From Pseudomonas shahriarae (GTDB lineage: Bacteria > Pseudomonadota > Gammaproteobacteria > Pseudomonadales > Pseudomonadaceae), in contig NZ_CP077085.1 in assembly GCF_014268455.2 (NCBI RefSeq), positions 2,707,001 through 2,771,000 on the forward strand: a stretch of DNA of 64,000 nucleotides, read 5' to 3'. Shown here piece after piece: positions 8,691-18,707 of the stretch. Each line of letters starts with the position of its first letter. Positions within the stretch are counted from its first letter, which is position 1. A program made the position numbers and the translations under genes. The notes under the pieces were generated by a model. The model was not told where the DNA came from. It saw only the letters and a list, made by a program, of their open reading frames with translations, and did not search any database.

Positions 8691-10613
8691 ATGAACGACA
8701 GTGAATCGAAAAAAGCCGGGGCCACCCCGGAACCTGAAGGCATGAGCCGGCGTGGCTTCCTTGGCACCGGCGCAGTCACCGGCGCGGTGCTGGCAGGGGC
8801 CTCGGCCCTCGGTGGTACGGTGTTTACCCGCGAGTCCTTTGCGGCGGCGGCCAAAGAAGCCAAGTCGAAGATCCATGTGGGCCCAGGGGAGCTGGATCAG
8901 TACTACGGTTTCTGGAGCGGCGGCCACCAGGGTGAGGTGCGGGTACTCGGTGTGCCGTCGATGCGTGAACTGATGCGTATCCCGGTGTTCAACGTCGATT
9001 CCGCCACCGGCTGGGGCCTGACCAACGAGAGCAAGCGCATCCTGGGCGAGGGCGCCAAGTACCAGAACGGCGATTGCCATCACCCGCACCTGTCCACCAC
9101 CGATGGCCGCTACGACGGCAAATACCTGTTCATCAACGACAAGGCCAACACCCGCGTGGCGCGGATCCGCCTGGACATCATGAAGTGCGACAAGATCGTC
9201 ACCGTGCCCAACGCCCAGGCGATCCACGGCCTGCGCCTGCAAAAGGTGCCGTACACCAAGTACGTGTTCTGCAACGCCGAGTTCATCATCCCGCACCCCA
9301 ATGACGGCCACACCTTCGACCTGCAGGACAAGAACAGCTTCACCATGTTCAACGCGATCGACGCCGAGAAGATGGAAATGGCCTTCCAGGTCATCGTTGA
9401 CGGCAACCTCGACAACGCCGACATGGACTACACCGGCAAATACGCGGCGGCCACCTGCTACAACTCGGAGAAAGCCTCCGACCTGGGCGGCATGATGCGC
9501 AACGAGCGCGACTGGGTGGTGGTGTTCAACATCCCGCGCATCGAGGCGGCTATCAAGGCCGGCAAGTTCATCAACCTCGACGGCGTCAAGGTGCCGGTGG
9601 TGGACGGGCGCAAGGGCGATGATGGCAAGGACAGCGAATTCACCCGCTATATCCCGGTGCCGAAGAACCCCCACGGCTGCAACACCTCGCCGGACGGCAA
9701 GTACTTTATCGCCAACGGCAAGCTGTCGCCGACCTGCACCATCATTGCCATCGACAAGCTCGACGACCTGTTCAGCGACAAGATCAAAGACCCGCGCGGC
9801 GTGGTGGTCGGCGAGCCGGAACTGGGCCTGGGCCCGCTGCACACCACTTACGATGGCCGGGGCTTTGCCTACACCACGCTGTTTATCGACAGCCAGGTGG
9901 TCAAGTGGAACATCGCCGAAGCCATCCGCGCCTACGGCGGCGAGAAGGTCAACTACATCAAGCAGAAGCTCGATGTGCACTACCAACCCGGCCACAACCA
10001 TGCCTCGCTCACCGAGACCCGGGATGCCGACGGCCAATGGCTGGTGGTCCTGAGCAAATTCTCCAAGGACCGCTTCCTGCCGACCGGCCCGCTGCACCCG
10101 GAAAACGACCAGTTGATCGACATCTCGGGCGATGAAATGAAACTGGTCCACGACGGCCCGACCTTCGCCGAACCCCATGACTGTGTGATGGCGCGGCGCG
10201 ACCAGATCAAGACCAAGAAAATCTGGGAACGCAACGACCCCTTCTTCGCCGAAACCGTGGCCATTGCGGCCAAGGACGGGATCAAGCTGGAGACCGATAA
10301 CAAGGTGATCCGCGACGGCAAGAAAGTGCGGGTGTACATGACGTCCATGGCGCCGACCTATGGCCTGACGGAGTTCACCGTCAAGCATGGCGATGAGGTC
10401 ACTGTGACCATCACCAACATCGACCAGATCGAGGACGTGACCCACGGCTTTGTCATGACCAACCATGGCGTGAGCATGGAAATCAGCCCGCAGCAGACCT
10501 CTTCCATCACCTTCATTGCCGATAAACCGGGGCTGCATTGGTACTACTGCAGCTGGTTCTGCCATGCGCTGCATATGGAGATGGTGGGGCGGATGTTGGT
10601 CGAGCGCACTTAA
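8691..10613 (+). CDS. nosZ: Nitrous-oxide reductase NosZ (clade I, Tat-exported)
   Basis: A 640-residue periplasmic copper enzyme that reduces N2O to N2. A Tat signal, [18 protein letters not shown], shows folded export and clade I type. CuZ histidine ligands are visible in [30 protein letters not shown] and EPHDC. The C-terminal cupredoxin domain keeps the CuA ligands in DVTHGFV and [14 protein letters not shown]. The ATG at 8691 has GGAG 6 nt upstream; an in-frame ATG at 8649 overlaps nosR by 4 bp but would put 14 extra residues ahead of the Tat signal. All active-site residues looked for are present. Confidence 0.97.
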   Translation: MNDSESKKAGATPEPEGMSRRGFLGTGAVTGAVLAGASALGGTVFTRESFAAAAKEAKSKIHVGPGELDQYYGFWSGGHQGEVRVLGVPSMRELMRIPVFNVDSATGWGLTNESKRILGEGAKYQNGDCHHPHLSTTDGRYDGKYLFINDKANTRVARIRLDIMKCDKIVTVPNAQAIHGLRLQKVPYTKYVFCNAEFIIPHPNDGHTFDLQDKNSFTMFNAIDAEKMEMAFQVIVDGNLDNADMDYTGKYAAATCYNSEKASDLGGMMRNERDWVVVFNIPRIEAAIKAGKFINLDGVKVPVVDGRKGDDGKDSEFTRYIPVPKNPHGCNTSPDGKYFIANGKLSPTCTIIAIDKLDDLFSDKIKDPRGVVVGEPELGLGPLHTTYDGRGFAYTTLFIDSQVVKWNIAEAIRAYGGEKVNYIKQKLDVHYQPGHNHASLTETRDADGQWLVVLSKFSKDRFLPTGPLHPENDQLIDISGDEMKLVHDGPTFAEPHDCVMARRDQIKTKKIWERNDPFFAETVAIAAKDGIKLETDNKVIRDGKKVRVYMTSMAPTYGLTEFTVKHGDEVTVTITNIDQIEDVTHGFVMTNHGVSMEISPQQTSSITFIADKPGLHWYYCSWFCHALHMEMVGRMLVERT

Positions 10614-10625
10614 CGGCGAGCACCA

Positions 10626-10722
10626 ACCAATGTGGGAGCGGGCTTGCCCGCGATAGCGGCGGTTCAGCCACTGTTTTTGGTGGCTGGTACACCGCCATCG
10701 CAGGCAAGCCAGCTCTCACACC
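10626..10722. repeat. REP pair (BIME) between nosZ and nosD
   Basis: TGTGGGAGCGGGCTTGCCCG at 10631-10650 and the inverted ACCGCCATCGCAGGCAAGCC / AGCTCTCACA at 10691-10720 form facing REP arms around a short spacer. The long hairpin lies in the 157-bp gap between nosZ and nosD, and could protect the nosRZ part of the transcript or reduce read-through into nosDFYL. Confidence 0.75.
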
Positions 10723-10770
10723 AGATCTGTGTCGCTCCACAGATTGGGCTTTGATCAAAAGGAAGACTCC

Positions 10771-12051
10771 GTGGCTCGACCCCGCACGTTATGGACCGGG
10801 TGTGTGTGGCTGCTATTTTCGGCCGCCGCCGGCGCTGCTGTACTGCCCATTACCGACCTGCCTTTGGTCGCCGCAGGCCCGCAGCACTGGCGCCTGCCTG
10901 CCGGTGACTACCAGGGCTCCTTCAGCATCGACCAACCCCTGCAACTGACTTGCGAACCCGGTGCGGTGATCCACAGCCAAGGCCTGGGTAATGGCTTGCT
11001 GATCAACGCTGCCGACGTCACCGTCGAGGGCTGCACCTTCCTCGACTGGGGCCATGACCTCACCGCGATGAACGCGGCCATCTTCATCCAGCCCAAGGCC
11101 CACGGCGCCCTGATCAAGAACAACCGCCTGCGCGGCCAGGGTTTTGGCGTGTGGGTCGATGGCACGGCGGATGTGAGCGTGATCGACAACCAGATCCAGG
11201 GCGACCCGACCATGCGCTCCCAGGACCGGGGCAATGGCATCCACCTCTACGCAGTCAAAGGCGCGCGGGTGATCGGCAACCAGGTGCGCGATGCCCGCGA
11301 TGGCATCTACATCGACACCTCCAACGGCAACCTGCTGCAAGGCAACACCCTGGAAGACCTGCGCTACGGCATCCACTACATGTTCGCCAATGACAACCAG
11401 GTACTCGGCAATATCACCCGCCGCACCCGCACCGGCTATGCGCTGATGCAAAGCCGCAAGCTGACGGTAATCGGCAATCGCTCCGAGGAGGATCAGAACT
11501 ACGGGATCCTGATGAACTACATCACCTATTCCACCTTGCGCGACAACGTGGTCAACGACGTGCGCGACGGCACAACCGGCGACACCATGATCACCGGGGC
11601 CGAAGGCAAGGCGTTGTTTATCTACAACTCGCTGTTCAACAGCATCGAACACAACCACTTCGGGCGCAGCGCGGTGGGCATTCACCTCACGGCCGGCTCC
11701 GAGGACAACCGGATTGCCAACAATGCCTTTGTCGGCAACCAGCGCCAGGTCAAGTACGTGGCCACCCGCTTGCAGGAATGGTCGGCAGAAGGCCGCGGCA
11801 ATTACTGGAGCGACTACCTGGGCTGGGACCGCAATAACGACGGCCTCGGGGATGTGGCCTACGAGCCCAACGATAACGTCGACCGCCTGCTGTGGTTGTA
11901 TCCCCAGGTGCGCCTGTTGATGAACAGCCCCGGCATCGAGTTGCTGCGCTGGGTGCAGCGGGCGTTTCCGGTGATCAAGTCGCCGGGGGTGATGGACAGC
12001 CATCCGCTGATGCAAGACCCCACGCTTTCCCTGCTCAAGGAGCCTGCATGA
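10771..12051 (+). CDS. nosD: NosD, periplasmic CuZ maturation protein
   Basis: A 426-residue exported protein made of right-handed beta-helix (CASH/PbH1) repeats from about residue 60 to 340, with many N-x-I-x-G-N turns such as [22 protein letters not shown] and [13 protein letters not shown]. NosD works with the ABC transporter NosFY to deliver sulfur or copper for the CuZ site of NosZ. GTG 10771 is chosen: AGGA lies 7 nt before it and it opens directly into a signal peptide ([20 protein letters not shown]). An upstream GTG at 10729 lacks a Shine-Dalgarno. The stop overlaps the nosF start (ATGA). Confidence 0.94.
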   Translation: MARPRTLWTGCVWLLFSAAAGAAVLPITDLPLVAAGPQHWRLPAGDYQGSFSIDQPLQLTCEPGAVIHSQGLGNGLLINAADVTVEGCTFLDWGHDLTAMNAAIFIQPKAHGALIKNNRLRGQGFGVWVDGTADVSVIDNQIQGDPTMRSQDRGNGIHLYAVKGARVIGNQVRDARDGIYIDTSNGNLLQGNTLEDLRYGIHYMFANDNQVLGNITRRTRTGYALMQSRKLTVIGNRSEEDQNYGILMNYITYSTLRDNVVNDVRDGTTGDTMITGAEGKALFIYNSLFNSIEHNHFGRSAVGIHLTAGSEDNRIANNAFVGNQRQVKYVATRLQEWSAEGRGNYWSDYLGWDRNNDGLGDVAYEPNDNVDRLLWLYPQVRLLMNSPGIELLRWVQRAFPVIKSPGVMDSHPLMQDPTLSLLKEPA

Positions 12052-12962
12052 TGCCCGTTGTCGAAATCGAAGGCGTGACCCAGCGTTATGGGCGCGCCAC
12101 TGTGCTGCACGACTTGAGCCTGAGCCTGGCGCCCGGGGAAGTGCTGGGCCTGTTCGGCCATAACGGCGCGGGCAAGACCACCAGCATGAAACTGATCCTC
12201 GGCTTGTTGCAGGCAAGCAGTGGTCAGGTGCGGGTGTTCGGTCGCGCGCCCAGCGACCCTCATGTGCGGCAGATGCTCGGCTACTTGCCGGAAAACGTCA
12301 CGTTCTACCCGCAACTCAGCGGCCTGGAAACCTTGCAGCATTTCGCCCGGCTCAAGGGCGCGCCGTTGAGCCAGGTCCAGACCCTGCTCGAAGACGTCGG
12401 CCTGACGGCGGCGGCACGGCGGCGGGTCAAGACCTATTCCAAGGGCATGCGCCAGCGCCTCGGCCTGGCCCAGGCCCTGCTTGGCGAGCCGCGCCTGCTG
12501 CTGCTCGACGAGCCCACCGTGGGCCTCGACCCGATTGCCACCCAGGACCTGTATCGCTTGCTCGACCGCCTGCGCGGGCAGGGCACCAGCATCATTCTCT
12601 GCTCCCATGTGTTGCCCGGTGTGGAGGCCCATATCAACCGCGCCGCCATCTTGACCCAGGGCCGTCTGCTGGCCCTCGGCACCCTGGCGGCGTTGCGCGA
12701 AGAGGCCGGGCTGCCCACCCTGATCCGCAGCAGCGGCCTGCAACGTGCGGCGCACTTGCAAAAACGCTGGAGCGAGGCTGGCCACGTGACCCAGCGCTGG
12801 GGCGCGGAAGGGCTGCAAGTGGCGGCGTTGAATGGCAATAAATTGGACCTGCTGCGCCAGTTGCTCGACCAGGACAGCCCCAGCGATGTGGAAATTGTCG
12901 TGCCGTCCCTGGAAGACCTGTATCGCCATTACATGGACAGCCCTGTGGAGCGTACCCAATGA
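12048..12962 (+). CDS. nosF: NosF, ABC transporter ATPase for NosZ maturation
   Basis: A 304-residue cytoplasmic ATPase. Walker A is [10 protein letters not shown], the signature is the degenerate [13 protein letters not shown] usual in this family, and Walker B is [13 protein letters not shown] followed by the H-loop CSHVLPG. It pairs with the membrane protein NosY, and the complex energises NosD-dependent loading of the CuZ site. The start overlaps the nosD stop (ATG 12048, with a second ATG at 12051), and the end overlaps the nosY start by 4 bp, so translation is coupled. Confidence 0.95.
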   Translation: MMPVVEIEGVTQRYGRATVLHDLSLSLAPGEVLGLFGHNGAGKTTSMKLILGLLQASSGQVRVFGRAPSDPHVRQMLGYLPENVTFYPQLSGLETLQHFARLKGAPLSQVQTLLEDVGLTAAARRRVKTYSKGMRQRLGLAQALLGEPRLLLLDEPTVGLDPIATQDLYRLLDRLRGQGTSIILCSHVLPGVEAHINRAAILTQGRLLALGTLAALREEAGLPTLIRSSGLQRAAHLQKRWSEAGHVTQRWGAEGLQVAALNGNKLDLLRQLLDQDSPSDVEIVVPSLEDLYRHYMDSPVERTQ

Positions 12963-13789
12963 CGCCAATCTGGAACATGGCCCGCAAAGAATTCAGCGAT
13001 GGCCTGCGCAACCGTTGGTTATTGGCCATCAGCCTGCTGTTTGCGGTGCTGGCCATCGGCATTGCCTGGCTCGGGGCCGCGGCGTCCGGGCAACTGGGCT
13101 TTACCTCTATCCCGGCAACCATCGCCAGCCTGGCCAGCCTGGCGACCTTCCTGATGCCGTTGATTGCGCTGCTGCTGGCCTATGACGCGATTGTCGGCGA
13201 GGACGAAAGCGGGACCTTGCTGCTATTGCTCACCTATCCCCTGGGGCGCGGGCAGATCCTGCTCGGCAAGTTTGTCGGGCACGGGTTGATCCTGGCGCTG
13301 GCGACCTTTATCGGATTCGGCTGCGCCATGCTCGCCATTGCGCTGCTGGTGGATGACGTCGAGTTCAGCCTACTGCTCTGGGCCTTTGGCCGGTTCATGC
13401 TGACCTCGACCTTGCTTGGCTGGGGCTTTTTGGGGCTGGCGTATGTGTTGAGCAGCGTCTCGGCGGAGAAATCCACGGCGGCCGGCTTGGCCCTGGGGGT
13501 GTGGTTCTTTTTTGTGTTGGTCTTCGACCTGGCGTTGCTGGCGCTGCTGGTGCTCAGCGAAGGCCAGTTCAGCCCGACGCTGCTGCCCTGGCTGTTGCTG
13601 TTCAACCCGGCGGATGTGTACCGCCTGATCAACCTGTCGGGTTTCGATGCCGGCCCCGCGTCCATGGGCGTAATGGCCCTGGGCGCAGACCTGGCGGTGC
13701 CGGAGGCGGCGTTGTGGCTGTGCCTGGCGGCGTGGGTCGCCGGGCCATTGGTCTGGGCCTATTGGCTGTTCGGCCGGCGCGCGGCATGA
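12959..13789 (+). CDS. nosY: NosY, ABC transporter permease for NosZ maturation
   Basis: A 276-residue ABC-2 type inner-membrane protein with about six hydrophobic segments. It contains the conserved ABC-2 coupling region [20 protein letters not shown] (about residues 75-95) and the following [12 protein letters not shown]. It forms the membrane part of NosDFY with NosF. ATGA overlap with nosF and the immediate downstream nosL place it in the same transcript. Confidence 0.94.
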   Translation: MTPIWNMARKEFSDGLRNRWLLAISLLFAVLAIGIAWLGAAASGQLGFTSIPATIASLASLATFLMPLIALLLAYDAIVGEDESGTLLLLLTYPLGRGQILLGKFVGHGLILALATFIGFGCAMLAIALLVDDVEFSLLLWAFGRFMLTSTLLGWGFLGLAYVLSSVSAEKSTAAGLALGVWFFFVLVFDLALLALLVLSEGQFSPTLLPWLLLFNPADVYRLINLSGFDAGPASMGVMALGADLAVPEAALWLCLAAWVAGPLVWAYWLFGRRAA

Positions 13790-13815
13790 ATTTTTTATCG
13801 GTGGAGCACGTAAGC

Positions 13816-14319
13816 ATGAAGATGGGGTTGGTTTTACTGTTGAGCCTGCTGTTGGTCGGTTGTGACAAACCGGTGGCGGCGGGGGCGGGTGACGGGCCGG
13901 TGGCGTTCCATCCTGCAGATGAGTGCCATGTGTGTGGCATGGTGATCAGCGAGTTCCCGGGGCCCAAGGGCGAGGTGGTGGAGCAGGGCGCGGCGAAGAA
14001 GTTTTGCTCTACGGCAGAAATGCTCGGCTGGTGGTTGCAGCCGGAAAACCATCATGCCCAGTCCAAGCTGTATGTGCATGACATGGGGCGCAGCCATTGG
14101 GATACCCCGGACGATGCCCATCTGATCGACGCCAAGACCGCCTACTACGTGCTCGGCACCGGGCTCAAGGGCGCCATGGGCGTGGTGCTGGCCTCGTTTG
14201 CCGAGCAGGCGGTGGCGCAGAAAATCGCGGCCGATACCGGCGGGCGGGTGCTGCGTTTCGAGGAGATTGACCTGGCTCTGTTGCAGCAGCCGAATGGCAT
14301 GGGCCATAGCAGTCATTGA
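13816..14319 (+). CDS. nosL: NosL, outer-membrane copper-chaperone lipoprotein
   Basis: A 167-residue lipoprotein. The signal peptide ends in the lipobox LLVGC (Cys about residue 16). The mature part contains the metal-binding segment DECHVCGMVISEFPGPKGE; NosL delivers Cu(I) to apo-NosZ. The ATG at 13816 puts the lipobox at normal distance; the in-frame ATG at 13786 overlaps the nosY stop and would only lengthen the signal peptide. No nosX (ApbE-like) or tatE gene follows, and only REP sequences lie downstream. Confidence 0.93.
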   Translation: MKMGLVLLLSLLLVGCDKPVAAGAGDGPVAFHPADECHVCGMVISEFPGPKGEVVEQGAAKKFCSTAEMLGWWLQPENHHAQSKLYVHDMGRSHWDTPDDAHLIDAKTAYYVLGTGLKGAMGVVLASFAEQAVAQKIAADTGGRVLRFEEIDLALLQQPNGMGHSSH

Positions 14320-14324
14320 GCCCC

Positions 14325-14506
14325 CCTGTGGGAGCGGGTTTGCCCTAACGCCGATCAGTTAAGCGAACGCAATGCTCAAGGCAGTGAAGATCAAATGTGG
14401 GAGCGGGCTTGTCGGATCGCCGCATCGCCGCGAAGACGTCGGCCCAGCAAGCATTGATGTTGACTGACCCACTGCTTTCGCGAGCAAGCCCGCTCCCACA
14501 GGGGTG
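14325..14506. repeat. REP cluster downstream of nosL
   Basis: Three REP arms are visible: CTGTGGGAGCGGGTTTGCCC (about 14327), ATGTGGGAGCGGGCTTGTCG (about 14394) and the inverted GCGAGCAAGCCCGCTCCCAC (about 14480-14500). They fill the roughly 200-bp convergent gap between nosL and the MFS gene and probably act as a transcript-end structure. No small gene is supported here. Confidence 0.75.
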
Positions 14507-14525
14507 TATAGCTTCGTGCTCGCTC

Positions 14526-15812
14526 CTAGCGGTTGACCAATTTCGCCGGCAACGCAATCACCAACAAACAACTGAGCAGCAAGCTGGCGGCAAAGAACCA
14601 CATGGCCCCGGCGCTGCTGCCGGTGATATCTATCGCCAGGCCCATCAACGAGTTACTGACCAGCCCGGCGATATTCGCCAGGGAGCAGGCCAGGGCAAAG
14701 CCGGTGGCCGCCGCGGTGCCGGTGAGGAAGGTCGCCGGCAGGCTGAAAAACACCGGTACGGCGCCGAGGATTGCTGCCGAGGCCACGGCAAACAGGGCCA
14801 CGGTGGCGACCACGTTATGGGTGAAGAACGTGCTGCCGGCCATGGCCACGGCGCCCACCACAAACGGCACGATAATGTGCCAACGGCGCTCGCGGTGTTT
14901 GTCGGAGCTGGCGCCGATCAGCAGCATGCCGGCCAGCGCGGCCACACTGGGCAGGGCGGTGAGCAGGCCGATATGGAAGGTGTCGCTGATCCCCGCGTTG
15001 CGGATCAGGGTCGGCATCCAGAAACCCATGGCGTAGGCACTGAGCAGGATCGAAAAGTCGATCCCGCCAAGCATCCACACCTTGAGGTTGAAGAACCCTT
15101 CGCGAAAACGCCGTGGGCTTTGACTGGCCTGGCTGTCATCGGCCTGCAACTGCTGTTGCAGCAGGGTCTTTTCGGCGGCTGACAACCATTTGGCCTGGTG
15201 ATAGGTATTGGGCAACGCCCAGAACGCCAATACCCCCAACAGCACGCTGGGCAGGGCTTCAAGCAGGAACAGCCACTGCCAGCCGCGCAGGCCACCGATC
15301 TGGTCGAAGTGGCCCATGATCCAGCCGGACAACGGCCCGCCAATCACACTGGACAGCGGCAGGCCGATCATGAACAGCGCAATCACCCGGCCCCGGCGAT
15401 GGGTGGGGAACCAGGTGGTCAGGTAATACAACACCCCCGGCAGGAACCCGGCTTCGGCGACGCCCAGCAAAAACCGCAGCACATAGAACTGCGTGGTGGA
15501 GGTGACCAGCAACGTGCAAGCCGACAGCAGGCCCCAGGTGATCATGATGCGCGCAATCCAGATCCGCGCGCCGACGCGCTCCAGGATCAGGTTGCTGGGT
15601 ACTTCAAACAGGATATAGCCGACAAAAAACAGGCCGGCGCCCAGGCCGAACGCGGTTTCGCTGAACTGCAGCTGGTCTTGCATCTGCAACTTGGCAAAAC
15701 CGATGTTGATGCGGTCCAGGTAGGCAGCCAGGTAGCAGAAGCACAGGAACGGGATCAGCTTCCAGGTGATCTTGTGGTACAGCGCGTGAATCGGGTCGGC
15801 GACCGTGGGCAT
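14526..15812 (-). CDS. MFS transporter, anion:cation symporter (ACS) family
   Basis: A 428-residue permease with twelve membrane segments in two bundles and a central loop rich in Q and A (AEKTLLQQQLQADDSQAS). ACS hallmarks are ITWKLIPFLCFCYLAAYLDR and NIGFAKLQM at the N-terminus, FEVPSNLILERVGAR after helix 2 and TTWFPTHRRGRVIALFM in the loop before helix 4. The family takes up organic anions such as phthalate, 4-hydroxyphenylacetate, tartrate or hexuronates by proton symport. There is no catabolic neighbour to narrow the substrate. It is a single gene with REP sequences downstream. Confidence 0.85.
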   Translation of the reverse strand: MPTVADPIHALYHKITWKLIPFLCFCYLAAYLDRINIGFAKLQMQDQLQFSETAFGLGAGLFFVGYILFEVPSNLILERVGARIWIARIMITWGLLSACTLLVTSTTQFYVLRFLLGVAEAGFLPGVLYYLTTWFPTHRRGRVIALFMIGLPLSSVIGGPLSGWIMGHFDQIGGLRGWQWLFLLEALPSVLLGVLAFWALPNTYHQAKWLSAAEKTLLQQQLQADDSQASQSPRRFREGFFNLKVWMLGGIDFSILLSAYAMGFWMPTLIRNAGISDTFHIGLLTALPSVAALAGMLLIGASSDKHRERRWHIIVPFVVGAVAMAGSTFFTHNVVATVALFAVASAAILGAVPVFFSLPATFLTGTAAATGFALACSLANIAGLVSNSLMGLAIDITGSSAGAMWFFAASLLLSCLLVIALPAKLVNR

Positions 15813-15955
15813 CGGTGTGTCTCAGGGCAATGAGGAGGGCGGGGCGAATATAGCATTCCGTCACCGACACGCTCTGTCTGAAACGCGCCACCTGACTGGG
15901 GTTGCCGTGCGAAAGAAGCTACGTTTAATGCTTCTAATAAACAGAGTATCCACGG

Positions 15956-17680
15956 ATGAACTACCAACCCCTTACCCGAACCTTGATAGCGACGGCCCTG
16001 GTCCTGACATTCAGTGGCGTGCAGGCCGCCTCCCAGGCCCCGGTGGCCGGCGAAAACGGCATGGTGGTGACGGCCCAGCATCTGGCCACCCATGTGGGTG
16101 TGGACGTGCTGAAGGCTGGCGGTAACGCCGTGGACGCGGCAGTGGCGGTGGGGTACGCCCTGGCGGTGGTCTACCCGGCTGCGGGCAACCTCGGCGGCGG
16201 TGGTTTCATGACCGTGCAACTGGCGGACGGGCGCAAGACCTTCCTCGACTTCCGTGAAAAAGCGCCGCTGGCGGCCACTGCCGACATGTACCTGGACAAG
16301 GACGGCAATGTCGTCCCCGGCCTCAGCGCCAAGGGCCACCTGGCGGTCGGCGTGCCCGGCACCGTCTCCGGGATGGAACTGGCCCTGAGCAAATACGGCA
16401 CCCTCAAACGTGCCCAAGTGATCGCACCGGCGATCAAGCTCGCGGAAGACGGTTTTGCCCTCGACCAGGGCGATATCGACATGCTGCACAGCGCCACCGA
16501 AGAGTTCAAAAAAGACCAGGACCTGCGTGGCATCTTTCTCAATAAAGGCGAGCCGCTGCAGGTCGGGCAGAAGCTGGTGCAAAAAGACCTGGCCCGGACC
16601 CTGCGGGAAATTTCCGCCAAGGGCACCGATGGCTTCTACAAAGGCTGGGTGGCCAAGGCCATCGTCGACTCCAGCCAGGCCGGCAAGGGCATCATCGCCC
16701 AGGCCGACCTGGACAAATACCAGACCCGCGAGCTGGCACCCATCGAGTGCGACTACCGTGGCTACCACGTGGTCTCGGCACCACCACCGAGCTCGGGCGG
16801 CCTGGTGATCTGCCAGATCATGAACATCCTCGAAGGTTACCCCATGGCCGAACTGGGCTACGGCTCGGCCCAGGGCACCCATTACCAGATCGAAGCCATG
16901 CGCCACGCCTACGTCGACCGCAACAGTTACTTGGGCGACCCGGACTTCGTGCAGAACCCGGTGGAACACCTGTTGGACAAGGACTACGCGGCCAAACTGC
17001 GCGCCGCCATCGACCCGCAAAAAGCCGGCGACTCCATGGCTATCAAACCCGGCGTTGCGCCCCATGAGGGCAGCAACACCACCCATTACTCCATCGTCGA
17101 CAAATGGGGCAACGCGGTGTCGGTGACCTACACCCTCAACGACTGGTTCGGCGCCGGCGTCATGGCCAGCAAGACTGGGGTCATCCTCAACGACGAAATG
17201 GACGACTTCACCGTCAAAGTCGGCGTGCCCAATATGTACGGGCTGGTCCAGGGCGAAGCCAACGCCATCGCCCCGGGCAAGGCGCCCTTGTCGTCCATGA
17301 GCCCGACCATCGTGACCAAGGACGGCAAGGCCGTGATGGTCATCGGCACACCCGGCGGCAGCCGCATCATCACCGCCACCTTGCTGACCATCCTCAACGT
17401 CATCGACTACAAGATGAACATCCAGGAAGCCGTCAACGCCCCACGTTTCCACCAACAATGGATGCCCGACACCACCAACCTCGAAACCTTCGCCCTGAGC
17501 CCCGACACCCAGAAAATCCTCGAAAGCTGGGGCCATAAATTCGCCGGCCCCCAAGACGCCAACCACCTGGCCGCCATCCTCGTCGGCGCCCCGTCCCTGG
17601 ACGGCAAGCCCGTGGGCAACAACCGCTTCTACGGCGCCAACGACCCACGGCGCAATACCGGACTGTCCCTGGGCTACTAA
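15956..17680 (+). CDS. ggt: Gamma-glutamyltransferase (periplasmic)
   Basis: A 574-residue precursor of the N-terminal nucleophile enzyme that cleaves the gamma-glutamyl bond of glutathione. A signal peptide (LIATALVLTFSGVQA) directs it to the periplasm. The large subunit shows NAVDAAVAVGYALAVVYP and LDFREKAP (substrate-carboxylate Arg). The self-processing Thr is the second Thr of SNTTHYSIVD (about residue 367), followed by small-subunit motifs SMSPTIV and TPGGSRI. All expected catalytic elements are present, so the enzyme should be active in glutathione salvage. It starts 143 bp from the divergent MFS gene. Confidence 0.95.
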   Translation: MNYQPLTRTLIATALVLTFSGVQAASQAPVAGENGMVVTAQHLATHVGVDVLKAGGNAVDAAVAVGYALAVVYPAAGNLGGGGFMTVQLADGRKTFLDFREKAPLAATADMYLDKDGNVVPGLSAKGHLAVGVPGTVSGMELALSKYGTLKRAQVIAPAIKLAEDGFALDQGDIDMLHSATEEFKKDQDLRGIFLNKGEPLQVGQKLVQKDLARTLREISAKGTDGFYKGWVAKAIVDSSQAGKGIIAQADLDKYQTRELAPIECDYRGYHVVSAPPPSSGGLVICQIMNILEGYPMAELGYGSAQGTHYQIEAMRHAYVDRNSYLGDPDFVQNPVEHLLDKDYAAKLRAAIDPQKAGDSMAIKPGVAPHEGSNTTHYSIVDKWGNAVSVTYTLNDWFGAGVMASKTGVILNDEMDDFTVKVGVPNMYGLVQGEANAIAPGKAPLSSMSPTIVTKDGKAVMVIGTPGGSRIITATLLTILNVIDYKMNIQEAVNAPRFHQQWMPDTTNLETFALSPDTQKILESWGHKFAGPQDANHLAAILVGAPSLDGKPVGNNRFYGANDPRRNTGLSLGY

Positions 17681-17716
17681 GCCCAGGCAGAGCAGGGGCC
17701 AACCGCTCCTGTTCTG
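17669..17716 (+). terminator. Tandem hairpins at the ggt 3' end
   Basis: CTGGGC TACTAA GCCCAG spans the ggt stop codon. Directly after it a 12-bp stem (17688-17699 with 17705-17716, two G-U pairs) closes a 5-nt loop. A T6 run follows only about 15 nt later, so this is a probable transcript-end structure and not a classic intrinsic terminator. Confidence 0.45.
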
Positions 17717-17749
17717 CTCCACGGAAGAATATTTTTTGAAATCAAGGGC

Positions 17750-17778
17750 TTGCCAGTCCCGGCAAATCAGTACATAAT
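17750..17778 (+). promoter_or_regulatory. Sigma70-like promoter upstream of tRNA-Cys
   Basis: TTGCCA, a 17-nt spacer and CATAAT form a good housekeeping promoter about 130 bp before the tRNA-Cys gene, with no other gene in between. Confidence 0.45.
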
Positions 17779-17909
17779 TGCCGCCATCGAACGCACTGAG
17801 GCATAAAAAACTTCAATGTTTTCAATGAGATAGAGTAGAGGCAAGCTTCACATAGCCCACTCAAGTTTATATGCGGTGAATGTCAGTGGTTTGGGCATTG
17901 ATCGTTTGA

Positions 17910-17983
17910 GGCCGAGTAGCAAAATGGTTATGCAGCGGATTGCAAATCCGCCTACGCCGGTTCGATTCCGACCTCGGCCTCCA
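17910..17983 (+). tRNA. tRNA-Cys (anticodon GCA)
   Basis: A 74-nt gene with encoded CCA. The 7-bp acceptor stem pairs GGCCGAG with CTCGGCC, the discriminator is T, the anticodon stem-loop CGGATTGCAAATCCG gives anticodon GCA, and the T arm is CGCCGGTTCGATTCCG. All arms pair. Its 3' half is the integration target of the genomic island that follows, and the gene is left intact at the left end. Confidence 0.97.
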
Positions 17984-18027
17984 CTCTTGAAAGCCCCGTA
18001 GATTAACGTCTACGGGGTTTTTTATTG
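17936..18027 (+). repeat. Left attachment repeat (attL) inside tRNA-Cys
   Basis: These 92 bp run from the tRNA-Cys anticodon arm through the terminator T-run. They are repeated in direct orientation at 26471-26562 with only two mismatches (both C to T). Confidence 0.88.
17994..18023 (+). terminator. Intrinsic terminator of tRNA-Cys
   Basis: CCCCGTAGA and TCTACGGGG form a perfect 9-bp stem with a TTAACG loop, followed by six T. The same terminator is repeated at 26530-26559 and, worn, at 29069-29099 as part of the duplicated att sequence. Confidence 0.92.
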
Positions 18028-18083
18028 CCTGTAGGAAAGTGCTGGAGTTCCGAAACTTTAGAGGGTGGAGTTCCGAAACTATC

Positions 18084-18707
18084 TCATTTTGAAGGCTGCG
18101 CGACCGCACCGATGCGCCGGTAAACGCGCTTGGTGATCTCCTGCTCCGAGTGCCCGAGCAGGAGGTTGGCGTCTGCGATATCAGTAATTTCGGATGCCGC
18201 CTTCGGTCGGATATCCTTGAACTGAAACTGTTGGATCTTCTCCGCGTCATCAACTCGTCCCTCACTGGCGGCCAAGGAGCGAGCAGCTTCTCGGGCGTCG
18301 TCCCATCTGTTACGCAGCATTTGTTGAGACACGCGCATCCCCGTTCTTGCTGCGCTGGGCAGCAGAAGGTGGTTTAGGATTTGGAGGGGAGCCACTCGGT
18401 GTCGTATTCGAACTGGGTAACTCGCATTGATCTCGATGCTTGGCAGTTCGCGGCGGAACGTCTCGGTGCCGTAGGGCTTCTTCACGTAGCCCGCTGCCTC
18501 TTCCATGAATTTCGGTTTGAAGATGCGCAGCAGGTGGTCGGCTGCTTTTTCGTACTGATCCTCTGGGTAGTTGCCCACGCATACGCCGCCACGACAGACT
18601 CGCCAAACCACGCGTTTTGGCGTTGCCTCGGCAGCCTTGATCTTTTCGTCCATGGCGTCCCGAGCGAAGCGGAGCTGATCAATACCGGATCCAACCGGCG
18701 GGGCCAC
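18084..18707 (-). pseudogene. Tyrosine-type integrase, 5'-truncated
   Basis: The last roughly 95 residues are the catalytic end of a phage integrase: QFQFKDIRPKAASEITD carries the box II Arg, LLGHSEQEITKRVYRR carries the His and the Tyr nucleophile, and it ends QPSK. The first Arg and the whole N-terminal DNA-binding part are missing. The upstream half of the open frame (about residues 1-105, containing RVCRGGVCVGNYPEDQYEKA) does not look like an integrase and probably belongs to another phage gene joined by deletion. The frame starts inside the endolysin remnant on the other strand. Excision activity is not expected. Confidence 0.65.

Noticed and set aside
6403..10574. Very long open frames on the reverse strand across nosR and nosZ (737 and 686 codons).
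   Set aside because: They are mirror frames of high-GC genes. The forward products are full NosR and NosZ with all motifs, while the reverse products are His/Gln/Arg-rich without any domain.
10741..10765. TTTGATCAAAAG before nosD as a second ANR/DNR box.
   Set aside because: The half-sites are not separated by four bases (TTGATCAA is a compact palindrome), so it does not match TTGAT-N4-ATCAA.
15755..17722. A 655-codon reverse frame across ggt.
   Set aside because: Gamma-glutamyltransferase on the forward strand is complete, and the reverse product is a compositional artefact.
17867..18265. Reverse frames across both tRNA-Cys repeats (also 26387-26719) reading RPRSESNRRRRICNP.
   Set aside because: They are the antisense of the tRNA and its terminator, a well-known source of false protein calls.
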